Shown here: positions 13,401 to 22,696 of the stretch, piece after piece | Layout of the letters: each line of letters opens with the position of its first letter | How positions within the stretch are numbered: position 1 is the stretch's first letter | Source of the DNA: Impatiens glandulifera | Taxonomy: Eukaryota > Streptophyta > Magnoliopsida > Ericales > Balsaminaceae | Length of the DNA stretch: 64,000 bases | Direction of reading: 5' to 3' | NCBI RefSeq assembly: GCF_907164915.1 | Contig: NC_061862.1 | Span: 136,515,520-136,579,519 of the forward strand | Made by a program: the position numbers and the translations under genes | The notes under the pieces: model-generated | Told to the model about the DNA's origin: nothing | Database searches by the model: none | What the model saw: only the letters and a program-made list of their open reading frames with translations

Positions 13401-13647
13401 CTTGTGCAAAATTGAAAGGGCAGGTGGAGAGATCACACAAGCCTTGCAAAAGACCTTCCCTCCCGACTGGAACTCCCATCATACCCTTAATTCGAATTCC
13501 ATTTTGGGAAATAACGATCTGAGAAACAATATAAGCGACGAGGATGATGATGATGAAGGTGAGGAATGCTATAATACTGAAAGTGATGATGAAACTGATG
13601 AGCTTGATGGGAATCCTAGTTTTGGTCAAAGGCCATGGTTTAAGTAA
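4469..13647 (+). CDS. PPR4-like chloroplast RRM + pentatricopeptide repeat protein, ten exons
   Basis: Predicted exons: 4469-5431, 5503-5630, 6635-6775, 7884-7970, 8550-8703, 8911-8970, 10755-11183, 11900-12195, 12344-12473 and 13093-13647. All junctions are GT-AG and keep one frame, giving 980 codons. The N-terminus is Ser/Thr-rich like a chloroplast transit peptide, with a poly-Pro run near residues 135-150. An RRM covers about residues 181-262, with RNP2 VFVGNL and RNP1 GFGFVIF. From about residue 322, some 14-16 P-type PPR motifs follow, then an acidic tail. This RRM-before-PPR order is the signature of plant PPR4 (Arabidopsis At5g04810), known for binding and trans-splicing of chloroplast rps12 intron 1; the length agrees with about 950 aa in Arabidopsis. 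ATG 4469 is preferred; ATG 4496 is an alternative. No disruption seen, so probably functional. Confidence 0.93.
5850..6004. repeat. 85-bp tandem duplication in intron 2
   Basis: Two copies of an 85-bp unit (from 5850 and 5935) lie in the intron between exons 2 and 3. Each contains an 8-bp inverted repeat, CTCATCCA and TGGATGAG, that could form a small hairpin. The rest of this 1-kb intron holds nothing recognisable. Confidence 0.85.
7106..7605. mobile_element. Non-autonomous hAT-type element (500 bp) in intron 3
   Basis: The ends are a 17-bp inverted repeat, CTATGTAGCACGGATAC on the left and its complement with one mismatch on the right. The flanks carry a perfect 8-bp duplication, CCTATTAT, at 7098-7105 and 7606-7613. 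The interior is rich in GATACGG and GTATCCG words and does not code. An 8-bp duplication with GCACGGA-type ends is typical of plant hAT-derived MITEs. It sits between exons 3 and 4, well clear of both splice sites. Confidence 0.9.
9086..9345 (+). mobile_element. MITE-like repeat copy in intron 6
   Basis: The segment starting AGCCTTTTTAGAAAGTGGTA resembles two other intron segments: 11368-11470 on the same strand, and the complement of about 10080-10170. All share a GG-AA-TGGTAT start, a TCACAAT block and an ATT-CCAAAG block. The far end and target duplication could not be fixed, so the superfamily is open. Confidence 0.45.
9799..10639. repeat. 419-bp tandem duplication in intron 6
   Basis: About 419 bp (9799-10217) is repeated immediately (10217-10639) with almost no differences; a poly-T run differs by about one base and one C/T change was noticed. 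Both copies start TTTGGTCTTTTCCCATGC and end TTACTTTACAATATT. Near-identity implies a recent duplication. It lengthens intron 6 and does not touch exon 7 at 10755. Confidence 0.95.
11366..11475 (+). mobile_element. MITE-like repeat copy in intron 7
   Basis: Begins GAGCCTATTTGGAAACTGGT and is related to the copies at 9086 and, inverted, at 10080-10170. The following 200 bp of the intron contain several GGATCATGATCC-like palindromic words also found in the 419-bp duplicated unit. Exact ends unknown. Confidence 0.4.
12500..12704. mobile_element. Foldback MITE-like unit in intron 9
   Basis: The left end, TACATGAATGCCT at 12500-12512, is repeated inverted as AGGCATTCATGTA at 12692-12704. Inner blocks also pair: TGTGCAAAAATA near the left and TATTTTTGCACA near the right. 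A central AACACTCAA / TTGAGTGTT stem lies at about 12593-12619. The unit would fold into a long imperfect hairpin. The only plausible target duplication is TA, as in Tc1/mariner-type MITEs, which is weak evidence. Confidence 0.6.
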
Positions 13648-15391
13648 ACAAGTGACGAGCTTCCTCTTATCATTGTTCAAAAACTTTTGGATAAAATAGT
13701 TGATTACTTAATGTATTCATTTATTTATGCAAGAATGACCAGATTGTGCTCTGAATCTAAACTGTTGGAGCTCGATTATGTTATTCTGAGTCTGGAATTG
13801 ATTCGATCCATTTATTATGTTGTCTTAATTGTAACATATATTGATGAAAATAATATGTTTAGAAGCAGGTAAAATTACAAAAACATGCCACACTATACAA
13901 TTCAAAACTCTTAACAATAGCATTTTTTTTAATCTACATTTCCTTTTTTTATCAGGACTATTAGAGTTATGACTTCATTTAAATGATAGCATTTTTGTAA
14001 TGTTTTTAATAGAATTTAATATCATAATTTCAAATTTAGGCCAATCATAATGAAGGATCTCATTATTGTCACTAATTCTGCATGCATAAATAAATAAACT
14101 ATGTATTTTTAATACCAATTGATGTTTTTTTATCTCACATAACTCAAAATAAAGTTATTAATATATATGTATATATTATTTACAATTAATTTAAAACTAA
14201 ATCTTGAACCTGATATTTTGTCCCCAACAAACATGTGTCTAGAATCTTCTGTATGTTGCTTGTCTGCCTTCATAATTGGAAGTTTGGTACATCTTCACAT
14301 AGAGACAGCCCATCCAACATGCATCAATAATTAATTTAATTACTCTATTATTGTTATCATTTTAATATTATTTTAACATTATATTACTTTCTATTTAAAC
14401 CCTTATTTTTTAAGAGGTAATTGCATTGTCTTATCTGCGTGAGACACTAGTAATAAGTTATATTTGTTTTAATAATATTAATTTGTTTTAGATTAGCTTG
14501 AAACACTAGTAATAAGTTATATTTGTTTTAATAATATTAATTTGTTTTAGATTAGCTTGAAGTTGATAAAATAAGCTTTAATTTAAATTATAAATTAAGA
14601 TAAAAAGAAGATTATGATTCGGATATTGTAATGATCTAAATTGAGCCAAAACTGGATAAAAATTCCGATTATCCAATGATAGAACAATTAGTGTGAAGAG
14701 ATCATAAAACTTTTCAAACCAAATCTCGGCTTTTTATTTCATTTACTTTGTTGGATCGAGTTCACTCAAAAGCCTTATGTTATAAATATTTTGATATCTT
14801 CACAATCTTTAAATTGTATTAGGTATAATTCGCTTCTTCCTAGCTATACTATTTTTCAACATCTTTCTTAACTTCTCAAGGGATTTCAAGTGACAAAATT
14901 TTTATCTTTGAATGGGTTCAATTTTTACTAAAATCGTCTTAAGTTAAATTGAGATCATTACTATAGGATCGTTATAATTCCTCTAAACTAAAAATATTCA
15001 CATTCAGTACAAAAATATTAAAAAAACAAAGGAATACCATCATATACATGCATATAAATTGTATTTTAAGATAGAAGAAGAAAATATAATTAATACACCA
15101 ACAATTACCAAACAATGATTCTTTCCAGCACAACACATCCTTATCATTAGAAGCACAATGGATTTCTAAATGTCTTCTTTCATTGTTTCAACCTATTTTA
15201 TCCTTTTATGTTGTTAATTAACCAACACAAATAAGATGGCTACATTAAAATACTCCAATATTATTATATTCCCTATTACATGCCAGTGAAACAATGGTTA
15301 TAAAGAAGATGAATCTATCCCCCATCCAATCCAATCCAATCCTCTTTCTCTCTAGAAACTAGACACACACAAAATACTGTTTTCAACACAA
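13648..15391. other. Intergenic region between the PPR4-like and OFP genes
   Basis: Begins with the presumed 3' UTR of the PPR4-like gene and is otherwise AT-rich without coding signal. Only the 59-bp duplication at 14443-14560 stands out. The last 90 bases contain pyrimidine-rich CTCTTTCTCTCT and ACACACAC stretches just before the OFP start, compatible with a plant core promoter and 5' UTR, but no clear TATA box was identified. Confidence 0.6.
14443..14560. repeat. 59-bp tandem duplication
   Basis: Two nearly identical 59-bp copies, each starting ACACTAGTAATAAGTTATAT and ending TTAGATTAGCTTGA, follow each other directly. Non-coding. Confidence 0.92.
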
Positions 15392-16009
15392 ATGGGGAAG
15401 AAGATGAAGCTACCATTTCTCTGCAAGAACGAAGAACCATTAATTACTCATCAGCAGCCATTGCAATTGTCTTCATGCATGCAACCAAATAGTCTTATTT
15501 TTCAAGAAGAAAGGGAGATTTACACTGGGGATCATTCAACTGAGTCGATGATCATACGTGGGTTGAAATCAGAGAGGTTGTTCTTCGATCCCAATGGAAC
15601 TAGATCACTTGTTTGTAAGAGGGAACCAATTATATCTGATCATGAGGGAATTCCATTTGAAAAGATCAGCGTAGCTTGGGCGATGGATTCTGCAGATCCA
15701 TATGGGGACTTTAGGAAATCAATGGAGGAGATGGTTGAAATAAATGGATTGAGAGATTGGGAGAGTTTGGAGGAGTTGTTGGGATGGTATTTGAGGATGA
15801 ATGGGAAGATGCACCATGGTTTTATTGTTGGTGCTTTCGCTGATCTTCTTGTTGGGGTGTCTATGCCGCCATGTTCTGATTCTGCTACCTCTTATTCTTC
15901 TTTGTTTTCATCTTCCTCCTCTTCATCTTCGTCGTCTCCTCCCATATCTCCATCTATGAGAGCTAGGAGAAAGAGAGATTTGAGGAAGAAGACCAAAAAT
16001 ATAATGTAA
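15392..16009 (+). CDS. OVATE family protein (OFP), transcriptional repressor
   Basis: An intact single-exon frame of 205 aa. Residues about 94-153 form the OVATE domain, with the hallmarks AWAMDSADPYGDFRKSM, then EEMVE, a DWESLEELL block and a YLRMN...HGFIVGAFADLL end. The N-terminus MGKKMKLPFL resembles the OFP13/15/16/18 group as I know it. A run of ten serines follows the domain near residues 173-182, and the C-terminus is strongly basic (RARRKRDLRKK), a possible nuclear signal. OFPs are plant-specific regulators that bind TALE homeodomain and TONNEAU-recruiting proteins and repress transcription, affecting organ shape. Lack of introns is typical of the family. The exact paralogue cannot be named. 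Confidence 0.95.
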   Translation: MGKKMKLPFLCKNEEPLITHQQPLQLSSCMQPNSLIFQEEREIYTGDHSTESMIIRGLKSERLFFDPNGTRSLVCKREPIISDHEGIPFEKISVAWAMDSADPYGDFRKSMEEMVEINGLRDWESLEELLGWYLRMNGKMHHGFIVGAFADLLVGVSMPPCSDSATSYSSLFSSSSSSSSSSPPISPSMRARRKRDLRKKTKNIM

Positions 16010-16438
16010 AATATAGTTTCATATACAATTTAAATATTACACTTTGTAGAATTCAAACCTTAATTTAGTGGACTCTTATGTATGAATATATTAAGTATTA
16101 AAAGATTAATGTGATTGAAATGTTATTTTTGCTTATTTCGAACTACAATTAAGACATACTCGCCTTCCTAAAAACAAAATGAAGATAAAGAATTAATATT
16201 GATGAAGAAGAACTAATGAAACTCGTAGATTTTCAATAGAAGAAAAATAATTGAAGAACAAAAGATATAAAATGAAGTAGATAAGAACAATAATTTATTA
16301 GTTAATCAATGAAACTGAAATTTTATTAATGAATTGATTAAATTAAATCTTGTTATAATCTATTGTAAATATATAACATAAATAACTGTTTTCATTTTAT
16401 AGGAGATTCATCTTTAAACGTTTTCCTAATTTGTTAAT
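16010..16438. other. OFP downstream region
   Basis: AT-rich DNA that probably holds the OFP 3' UTR and polyadenylation site at its start. No other gene is visible before the OFP fragment at 16439. Confidence 0.6.
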
Positions 16439-16490
16439 GTATTTGAGGATGAATGGGAAGATGAACCATAGTTTTATTAATGGAGCTTTT
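16439..16490 (+). pseudogene. OVATE-domain gene fragment
   Basis: About 50 bases match the OFP gene at about 15787-15840 at roughly 85-90 percent: TTTGAGGATGAATGGGAAGA is identical, followed by the same HHGF-GAF coding stretch with substitutions, one of which changes the TGG of the parent ATGG to TAG. It corresponds to OVATE residues about 133-149. Similarity stops abruptly on both sides. It lies about 200 bp upstream of the retrotransposon primer site and looks like a captured or duplicated scrap. Confidence 0.8.
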
Positions 16491-16499
16491 CTCGGTGGA

Positions 16500-16691
16500 G
16501 TAAATGAAGTTGGTCTCGAACCCACCAGTTTAGCCGTCTGAATCCACATTCTTAACATCAACCAATGGTTCTCGATATAGACGGATTCAGAAACTAGAGT
16601 TTGAGTGAGCTTGGATTTAATGTAATCCCGAATTTCAATCCTAACTCTTTCATCCATTTGGAGAAGTCACTAAATTTTTTTATTAGTTTTC
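16500..16691 (+). repeat. Probable 3' remnant of the 5' LTR
   Basis: The 190 bases between the OFP fragment and the primer site contain no gene and occupy the place of the 5' LTR end. They do not match the LTR at 29102-29642, so this call rests on position only. Confidence 0.35.
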
Positions 16692-16709
16692 TGGCGACTC
16701 TGCTGGGGA
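16692..16709 (+). promoter_or_regulatory. Primer-binding site, tRNA-Arg type
   Basis: TGGCGACTCTGCTGGGGA is complementary to a tRNA 3' end finishing in CGCCA. This is the primer-site sequence known from Ogre/Tat elements and matches plant tRNA-Arg 3' ends with about one mismatch. Minus-strand DNA synthesis of the element would start here. Confidence 0.85.
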
Positions 16710-17457
16710 CATTCGACGTTTGACTTGAAAGTAATTTTGGTCAAGTATTTAAACTTTCTTACGCTTTAATTCATACTCCATGTTCACATTAATTGATTAT
16801 TTGCATGAGACTTGGAGCTCCAACGTGGAGGTGTGTGGGTATACATCATTGGATGAAGCTCACACATCTATATTTTATGTGCTAAGGGTAGTCAATGTGA
16901 ATGACACCCTCAACCCTTGCCTTGAAGGCTTTTTTGTGTGATTTGAGAGTTGAGAAAAACACTAGGAAAAAAACCCGGATTAACCCTCTCTTCTTTTCAA
17001 ATATCCCCTACTATTAAAAATGAGGGATTTTGAAATAGAGGTGAGGGGGATGTCCAATTGAGATCTCCCCTTGCATCAAGAGATCCCTTTTGGGATAGTA
17101 TCCTTGTCGGTGGAACAACTCTCTCTTAAGCCATTTCCAACTTTAGAACAAAAATCCAAAGAGCCAATTCTACCAAGCCGTTGCCTCGTCTCGTCCTGTC
17201 GAGCAACAAAGCCACGTCACGAAGCCCTTTACTTGACTGCTATATATGATAAATACATGTATGCATATAGATATTTCTAGGCGCTCAGTTTATCCATTCA
17301 AAGTTTTAAAAATTCCATGAAACATATGAACAATTCCAAAATTTTGAGGATAAACCTAATAACTTTAAAAGAGTAAAATCGAGGAAACTTAGAAAAGTTA
17401 AAAGAGGAATCTAACCTAACGAGTTCTTGTCTTTGTGTCTTTAATACATAGGTTACA
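16710..17457 (+). other. Ogre/Tat-type 5' untranslated leader
   Basis: About 750 bases between the primer site and ORF1 without a convincing coding frame. A 69-codon open stretch at 17071 has no recognisable motif and is not called. Confidence 0.6.
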
Positions 17458-18534
17458 ATGTCGATGTTAGATGGCAGACAAGTGAACCAATGGGCTAGGA
17501 AATTCGAAATGGGAAGGCTCCAATGTAGTGTCTACGGTTTGAATAAGATCCTTCGCCTATGGAACACACGACCTCATCCTGGTTTGCTACTTGAAATGCG
17601 CAAAAGATGGAGTCCGGTTACTAGAACATTCCACCTAGGCTCAAGACAGATATGCCCTACATTTGAAGAATTTCGAGCTATTCTTATGGTCAGATCCGAT
17701 CCTATCCTAGTGTTGAAACCCCTTTCAGAGTCAGTATCTTTGAAGAAAGTCATAAGGGAGGAATTTGATTACGAAAAGGCTGATGTAGATCTAATACTAA
17801 AGAACAACGTCATCGACTTCCAAAACTGGCACAAGCTGGTTATGAGAAACGACGAAATTCCGGACATACCCAATGTCCATCTAATTGTGATGACAGTACT
17901 CATAGCCCACTATCTTTTGGCTCCAAGCGACGGAAGACCATCCTCAAAAACATTCGAAGTTGCTCACACATTAAGAACAGAAGCTTACGATATCTCGGGT
18001 TTGGTCCTCGTGGAAACATTGTTAGGCCTTAATGAACCATTCCAAAATCGAATGTCCGAACGAGGAGCACCCATGGTACTTTGCATTTGGATCCTCGAGA
18101 AGATTGAAGCGCTCTCTCCAATTCCTACACCCACCATTTTCAGTCTGGATATTCAAAGGACGCGACTCGAGGCGATTAGAATCCCAGTGGAGGTTAGAGA
18201 CAACATGCATATTAGAGACTTAATACCTTGGTATGAAATAGGAAAGATGATCTACTCAATGGGGGAGCAACCAATTATTGTGTTGTGCGGATTAAATCAA
18301 ATAGTATCATATTACACGCCTCCTCTTTTCAGACAATTTGGCTTAAGAAAATCCGAACCATTCAAAGGAACGTTGTCACCCATCGACAGACCCATCGACT
18401 TCAAATTTTACCAAGCATACTTTGAGAAGTGGACTAAAGCATCAAAGCGCAAGATCCCTTCAGAGAGGAAAGAGATTCCTCTTAGAATCAAAGAACCATC
18501 TGAGAGAAGGAAAATGTCAAGGCAAGAAGACTAA
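17458..18534 (+). CDS. Ogre/Tat ORF1 accessory protein (plant-mobile-domain-like)
   Basis: An intact 358-codon frame upstream of gag. It starts MSMLDGRQVNQWARKF and contains a block near residues 50-80 (RKRWSPVTRTFHLG...CPTFEEFRAIL) that resembles the plant mobile domain / DUF7745 type proteins, where a Trp-...-TFHL stretch precedes a short helix starting T-x-E-E/D. The C-terminus is Lys/Arg/Glu-rich. Proteins of this kind sit in the same place in Ogre elements; their role in transposition is not established. It has no stop although gag-pol of the same element is broken. Next neighbour is gag, 347 bp downstream. Confidence 0.8.
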   Translation: MSMLDGRQVNQWARKFEMGRLQCSVYGLNKILRLWNTRPHPGLLLEMRKRWSPVTRTFHLGSRQICPTFEEFRAILMVRSDPILVLKPLSESVSLKKVIREEFDYEKADVDLILKNNVIDFQNWHKLVMRNDEIPDIPNVHLIVMTVLIAHYLLAPSDGRPSSKTFEVAHTLRTEAYDISGLVLVETLLGLNEPFQNRMSERGAPMVLCIWILEKIEALSPIPTPTIFSLDIQRTRLEAIRIPVEVRDNMHIRDLIPWYEIGKMIYSMGEQPIIVLCGLNQIVSYYTPPLFRQFGLRKSEPFKGTLSPIDRPIDFKFYQAYFEKWTKASKRKIPSERKEIPLRIKEPSERRKMSRQED

Positions 18535-18881
18535 GGAAGACGGATACCGGATTATTTTAGTTTTCCTTCATGTATTTTCTTATTATTAGACTAGATTTTA
18601 TTTTGCTAGATTAGATTTTCTTTTGAGTATGTAACATGAGGACGAGGGGTGGTATGTTTGCGATTGTGAGTTTGTGATTTTATCCAAAACACTCAGGATC
18701 TTAATAAAATAACTCATTCTATTTTACCCATCCTTTTCTGAATGTTATAAAATGTGAATGGGTAAATTGAGCGTCTATTGCGTGTTAGGGATTAAGTGCA
18801 TACGAGCAGTGCATTGCTTGTCTTATCTTAATAAAGGGTCCAAACTCATTATACCCCATTTTGAATACAGATATTTAATCT
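18535..18881 (+). other. ORF1-gag spacer of the Ogre/Tat element
   Basis: Non-coding 347 bp with T-rich stretches and GAGGACGAGGGGTGG near 18640. Possibly part of the RNA processing region known in Ogre elements; no splice or initiation signal could be proven. Confidence 0.5.
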
Positions 18882-20300
18882 ATGGCAACCTCGCGTGATC
18901 CAATCACAGGTTGTTACTCTGTACGTGACCCAATTACCGGACGTTACGCAAGAGCTATGTCTGATTCGGAGGAGCAACCCACACCAGGACGAAGGACAAG
19001 TCACTTTACTAGCATCCAAGCAGAATCTATGGAAATCAAAGATGATTTGAAAGCTTTAGAACACAAGATAACACTTCTAATGGCACAAGTGGAAGCGATG
19101 GTTCCTCCTAATGATCCACGACCCCATCCCTCTAATCTGAATTCCTCTAAACCAACTGTTTCAAATCCTGAGAATGATGAAAGAGTGAAGGAAGAAGAAT
19201 GGTATGACTCTGATGAAGAAGCTAAGGCATATGCAGATAGACAGTTATCATGGATCACCCAGATCAATAAAGGAAAGGCGCTAATAGAAGAGTGTGACGC
19301 TGAGTTTAAAGAGGTCAACGAAAGAGCAAGAGCTGGTGCAAAAATGAGAAGAGATAATTGGGCACCTCGGTCCATTGATGGACAAAATGGTTCAATATCT
19401 GATGTTATTCTCGATCAAGTAGAGGAAATGAACAACATGAAGAAGATACAAGCTGAAATCCTGAAGAAGCTAAGTGAACCAACTGTTAGAGGGACCTCTA
19501 GGGCCATGGAATCTTGGAGGTATAGTATGGAAGCTGCAAAAAACGCTTCCATACCTCTCGGACTGAAATTGCCAAATCTCCCAAAATACTCAGGAAAGAA
19601 GGATCCTGCGACCTTCATGAACGAATATGTCTTGAATATGATGCCACACAATCTAGGAGAAGTCACGATGACTCAATTATTTCCTAGATACTTGGCGGAT
19701 ACAGCTCTAGAATGGCATACACGCCAGAATATTGCAAAATACCAGACCATAGAGGAATTGGCCAAGGCATTCATTAGTCGGTTCACTATGTTTGTCAAGG
19801 TTGACAAACCTGAGCGGAAGCTACGTCAAATCCGCCAAGGGGCAAACGAAACTTTTGAAAGCTACGCGAACAGATGGAAAGAAGTCGCTTCTGAATTAGA
19901 TGAACTACCTAGTGAGCAGGCCCAAGTCGACATGCTTTACGTTAATATGAACGTACAATATACAAAGAAACTGTCAGGTGCAAAATACCGCTTCTTGGAA
20001 GACTTAACTAGTGCTGGTGAGGGGTATGATGATGCTCTTATAAAGGAAGCCGAAGAAGGGAAAAAGTCATACTCAGCGCCCCCCGGTATAATCCACGGAA
20101 GAAGGCAGAAATTAGCCATGTTGCCAACATCTGGGAGGAAAAGAATGATGGAGCAGCGCGTCCCTCAAAACAATCCTTTCCCCAAAAACAAATGTTTCCA
20201 CCAAGACAGGTTCACACACCACTTCAAACGGGAACTAGTAGTACTAAGCCTCCTCGCAGGACATTCATTGATCTGGGAATGTCGACATCCAAGGCTCTAG
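18882..20300 (+). pseudogene. Ogre/Tat gag (frameshifted at its 3' end)
   Basis: A 472-codon frame. Residues about 40-75 form an acidic helix (capsid N-terminal region); about 228-366 carry the retrotransposon gag domain, with LPKYSGKKDPATFMNEY, then ALEWHTRQN, FISRF and RQGANETFESYANRWKE. After about position 20100 the gag-like sequence continues in another frame (the following entry), so the last 60 or so residues here are out-of-frame noise. This indicates a small indel near 20100-20130 rather than a regular overlap, although programmed frameshifting cannot be excluded by eye. Confidence 0.82.
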
Positions 20301-22693
20301 AAGTGCTGTTACCAAGAAAGATCATTCAAGTGTTGACCCCTCAACTAGGGAGAGAAATAATGGGAAGACTTACCAATGAGTGGTGTAAATACCACCAAGC
20401 GAAAGGACACTCTACTGACTTATGTTTCGCCCTCAAACATAAGATTCAGGATCTTATCGATGATGGAACTATCCCGGCACCCCAAGTGAAGTCCAACCCT
20501 TTGCCGGAGCACAATGTCAACCTGGTAGAGTTAGACGCAAAGATAGAGAGGATGTTAGACTCCCCTCGCCTAATGGAGGATGATATTTGGATGATTTCCG
20601 CTTCTGATTTTGATGATTTCGAAGAATCTAACCAAGACAACTGGTGGGAAGACGAATTGGCCAAAGCTGATGAGAACATCCTGAATGACTGGTGGAAAGG
20701 TAAGCCATTACAAGCAAATGTTGAATATGCAAACGATTGGTGGTCTCAAACTGAAGAATGTGAAGTTGTTGTAAACCCGAATGATTTTTGGAAGATAGAT
20801 GAAGATGTCAATCCCAATGAAACTGAGGTACATGCGACACGAGGAGGCACCGACTACCAGCCCACATTCATGAAAAGAACGCCTTCGGAGAAGCAAACTG
20901 AAACTAACAAAGAAAAGGGTAAAGAAGCTGATGTTCCACACGCTCAGAATGCTGACGACGCTCTTCTCACCCAACTAAAGAAAACAAATGCCAATGTGTC
21001 AATGTGGGAACTTTTGATGTATTCTATTGAGCATCGACAGGCTGTACAAAACGAGCTTTCTCAAGCTAGCATCTCAGTGAATACTTCCCCAGAACAGCTG
21101 GTTGGAATGGTATGTGGGGTAGTAACAAAACCGAAGATAGCCTTTGATGATTCAGATTTGCCTTCATACGGTGCAGATCATTCTAAAGCGTTATACATTT
21201 CTGTGAGCATGGAAGGGAAATCTGTTCCGATGGCCTTAGTTGATAATGAGTCAGCCTTGAATATTTGTCCGTGGAGAACATTAGAGAAGATCAGTGTCCA
21301 GAGAGAAAGTGTTGTACCTTCAGACTTATGTGTTCTCGGTTTTGATAGCGCGAAGAAAGAAATTATGGGTAGCTTCAAAACAATCGTGAAAATAGCAGGA
21401 GTATCATCTAAAGTAGAATTTGTCGTCATCGATATGAAACCATCATATAATATCATTCTAGGTCGACCGTGGTTACACCAGATGAAGGAAGTAGCGTCAA
21501 CCCTACATCAGATGGTTCGATTTGTATTGCAAGGAAAACTAATCACGATAAATGGTGAGTCGTATATTACGGTAGGAACTTGCTCAGCACATGCTACATC
21601 TGAAGAGGCTCGCCTCAACGACTTTACTGTGGGTATGATATCAGAGAAAGGTAATGATCCGTACAAGATACCGGTGTTTGATTATTTCTCTCCTTTAGTG
21701 TTGAATTTGATGAACAAGATGAATTATTTTCCGGGTTTTGGTTTAGGTCCACAAGCTTCAGGAATACCAGGTTTAGTGCAGATGGTAGGAAATGTGAATC
21801 GTCGTGGTATGGGTTACGAGCCATTTGGGCTTCATGAGGAAAGCAAAGGTAAAATAGTTGGCACTTATATTCCAATCCCACGTACCTTGAATGGCCAATT
21901 CGTAAAACAAGGAGAAACCCTTCCTTACTTCCAATTCCCAGAACCGTTCATACACCCAACCTCCAAACGTCGATTTCCAGGATTGGAAATCTTTTCTGAT
22001 TGCCTTCTTACTCAAACCCTTTTTTCTTTCGTGATTAAGGGGGAACCAGACGATTGGCAGGACGTACTGGAAGGAATGCACGAACTCTTCCGTGAATGCG
22101 AGCCAGGATCAAGGAACAACTCTGAAGACGACGCATACACAAGACCTTCTGAGCCATTTAGGCCAGAAGAGTTGATCCACACGGATTCCGATAGTGAAGA
22201 CATCATGGATAGCGAGGAGGAGGATCCGTACTTGACGAAACATGCATCCGCTAAAAATGATTTGAACTTAAAATCTATCATTTCTGAATTTCATTCACAT
22301 GCAAAACATTATTTTGATAACTCTAAGTCTGTGGATACTTTGAACAATATTTTTAATAATGAAGAAGAAACTTTTGATTATATGTCTTCCGATGAAACGT
22401 TTAAATCAGAAATGACCTATGAGATGAGACAATATCTAGATAAACAAAAGGAAATTTTTTCCACTGTAGAAGAAACAATTGAAATAAATCTTAACACAGA
22501 AGAAGATCCTCAGATTATTTTAATCGGAAAAAGTTTAAATGATTTAGAACGTGAAAATATGACTAAACTTTTAAAAGCAAACAAAGATGTTTTTGCATGG
22601 TCCTATAAAGATATGCCATGCATTGATTCAGAAATCATCCAACACCGCATACCACTTTATGAAGACGCGAAACCGGTGAAGCAGAATCTCTGA
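20192..22693 (+). pseudogene. Ogre/Tat gag C-terminus, aspartic protease, G-patch-like region and RT start
   Basis: An 833-codon frame. Near residue 65 a CKYHQAKGHSTDLC knuckle-like motif follows a typical gag tail (FIDLGMS). Trp-rich acidic repeats (DDWW/NDWW type) fill about residues 135-215. The protease region near residue 350 reads VDNESALN, where Tat proteases usually have VDNGSALN, so the active-site Gly is replaced by Glu. About residues 505-545 form a G-patch-like segment with GFGLG and GMGY glycines. The end is the start of RT (VFAWSYKDM...IPLYEDAKPVKQ). It stops at TGA 22691, where related elements have Arg, a CGA to TGA change; RT continues in the same frame. Confidence 0.82.
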
Positions 22694-22696
22694 AGA

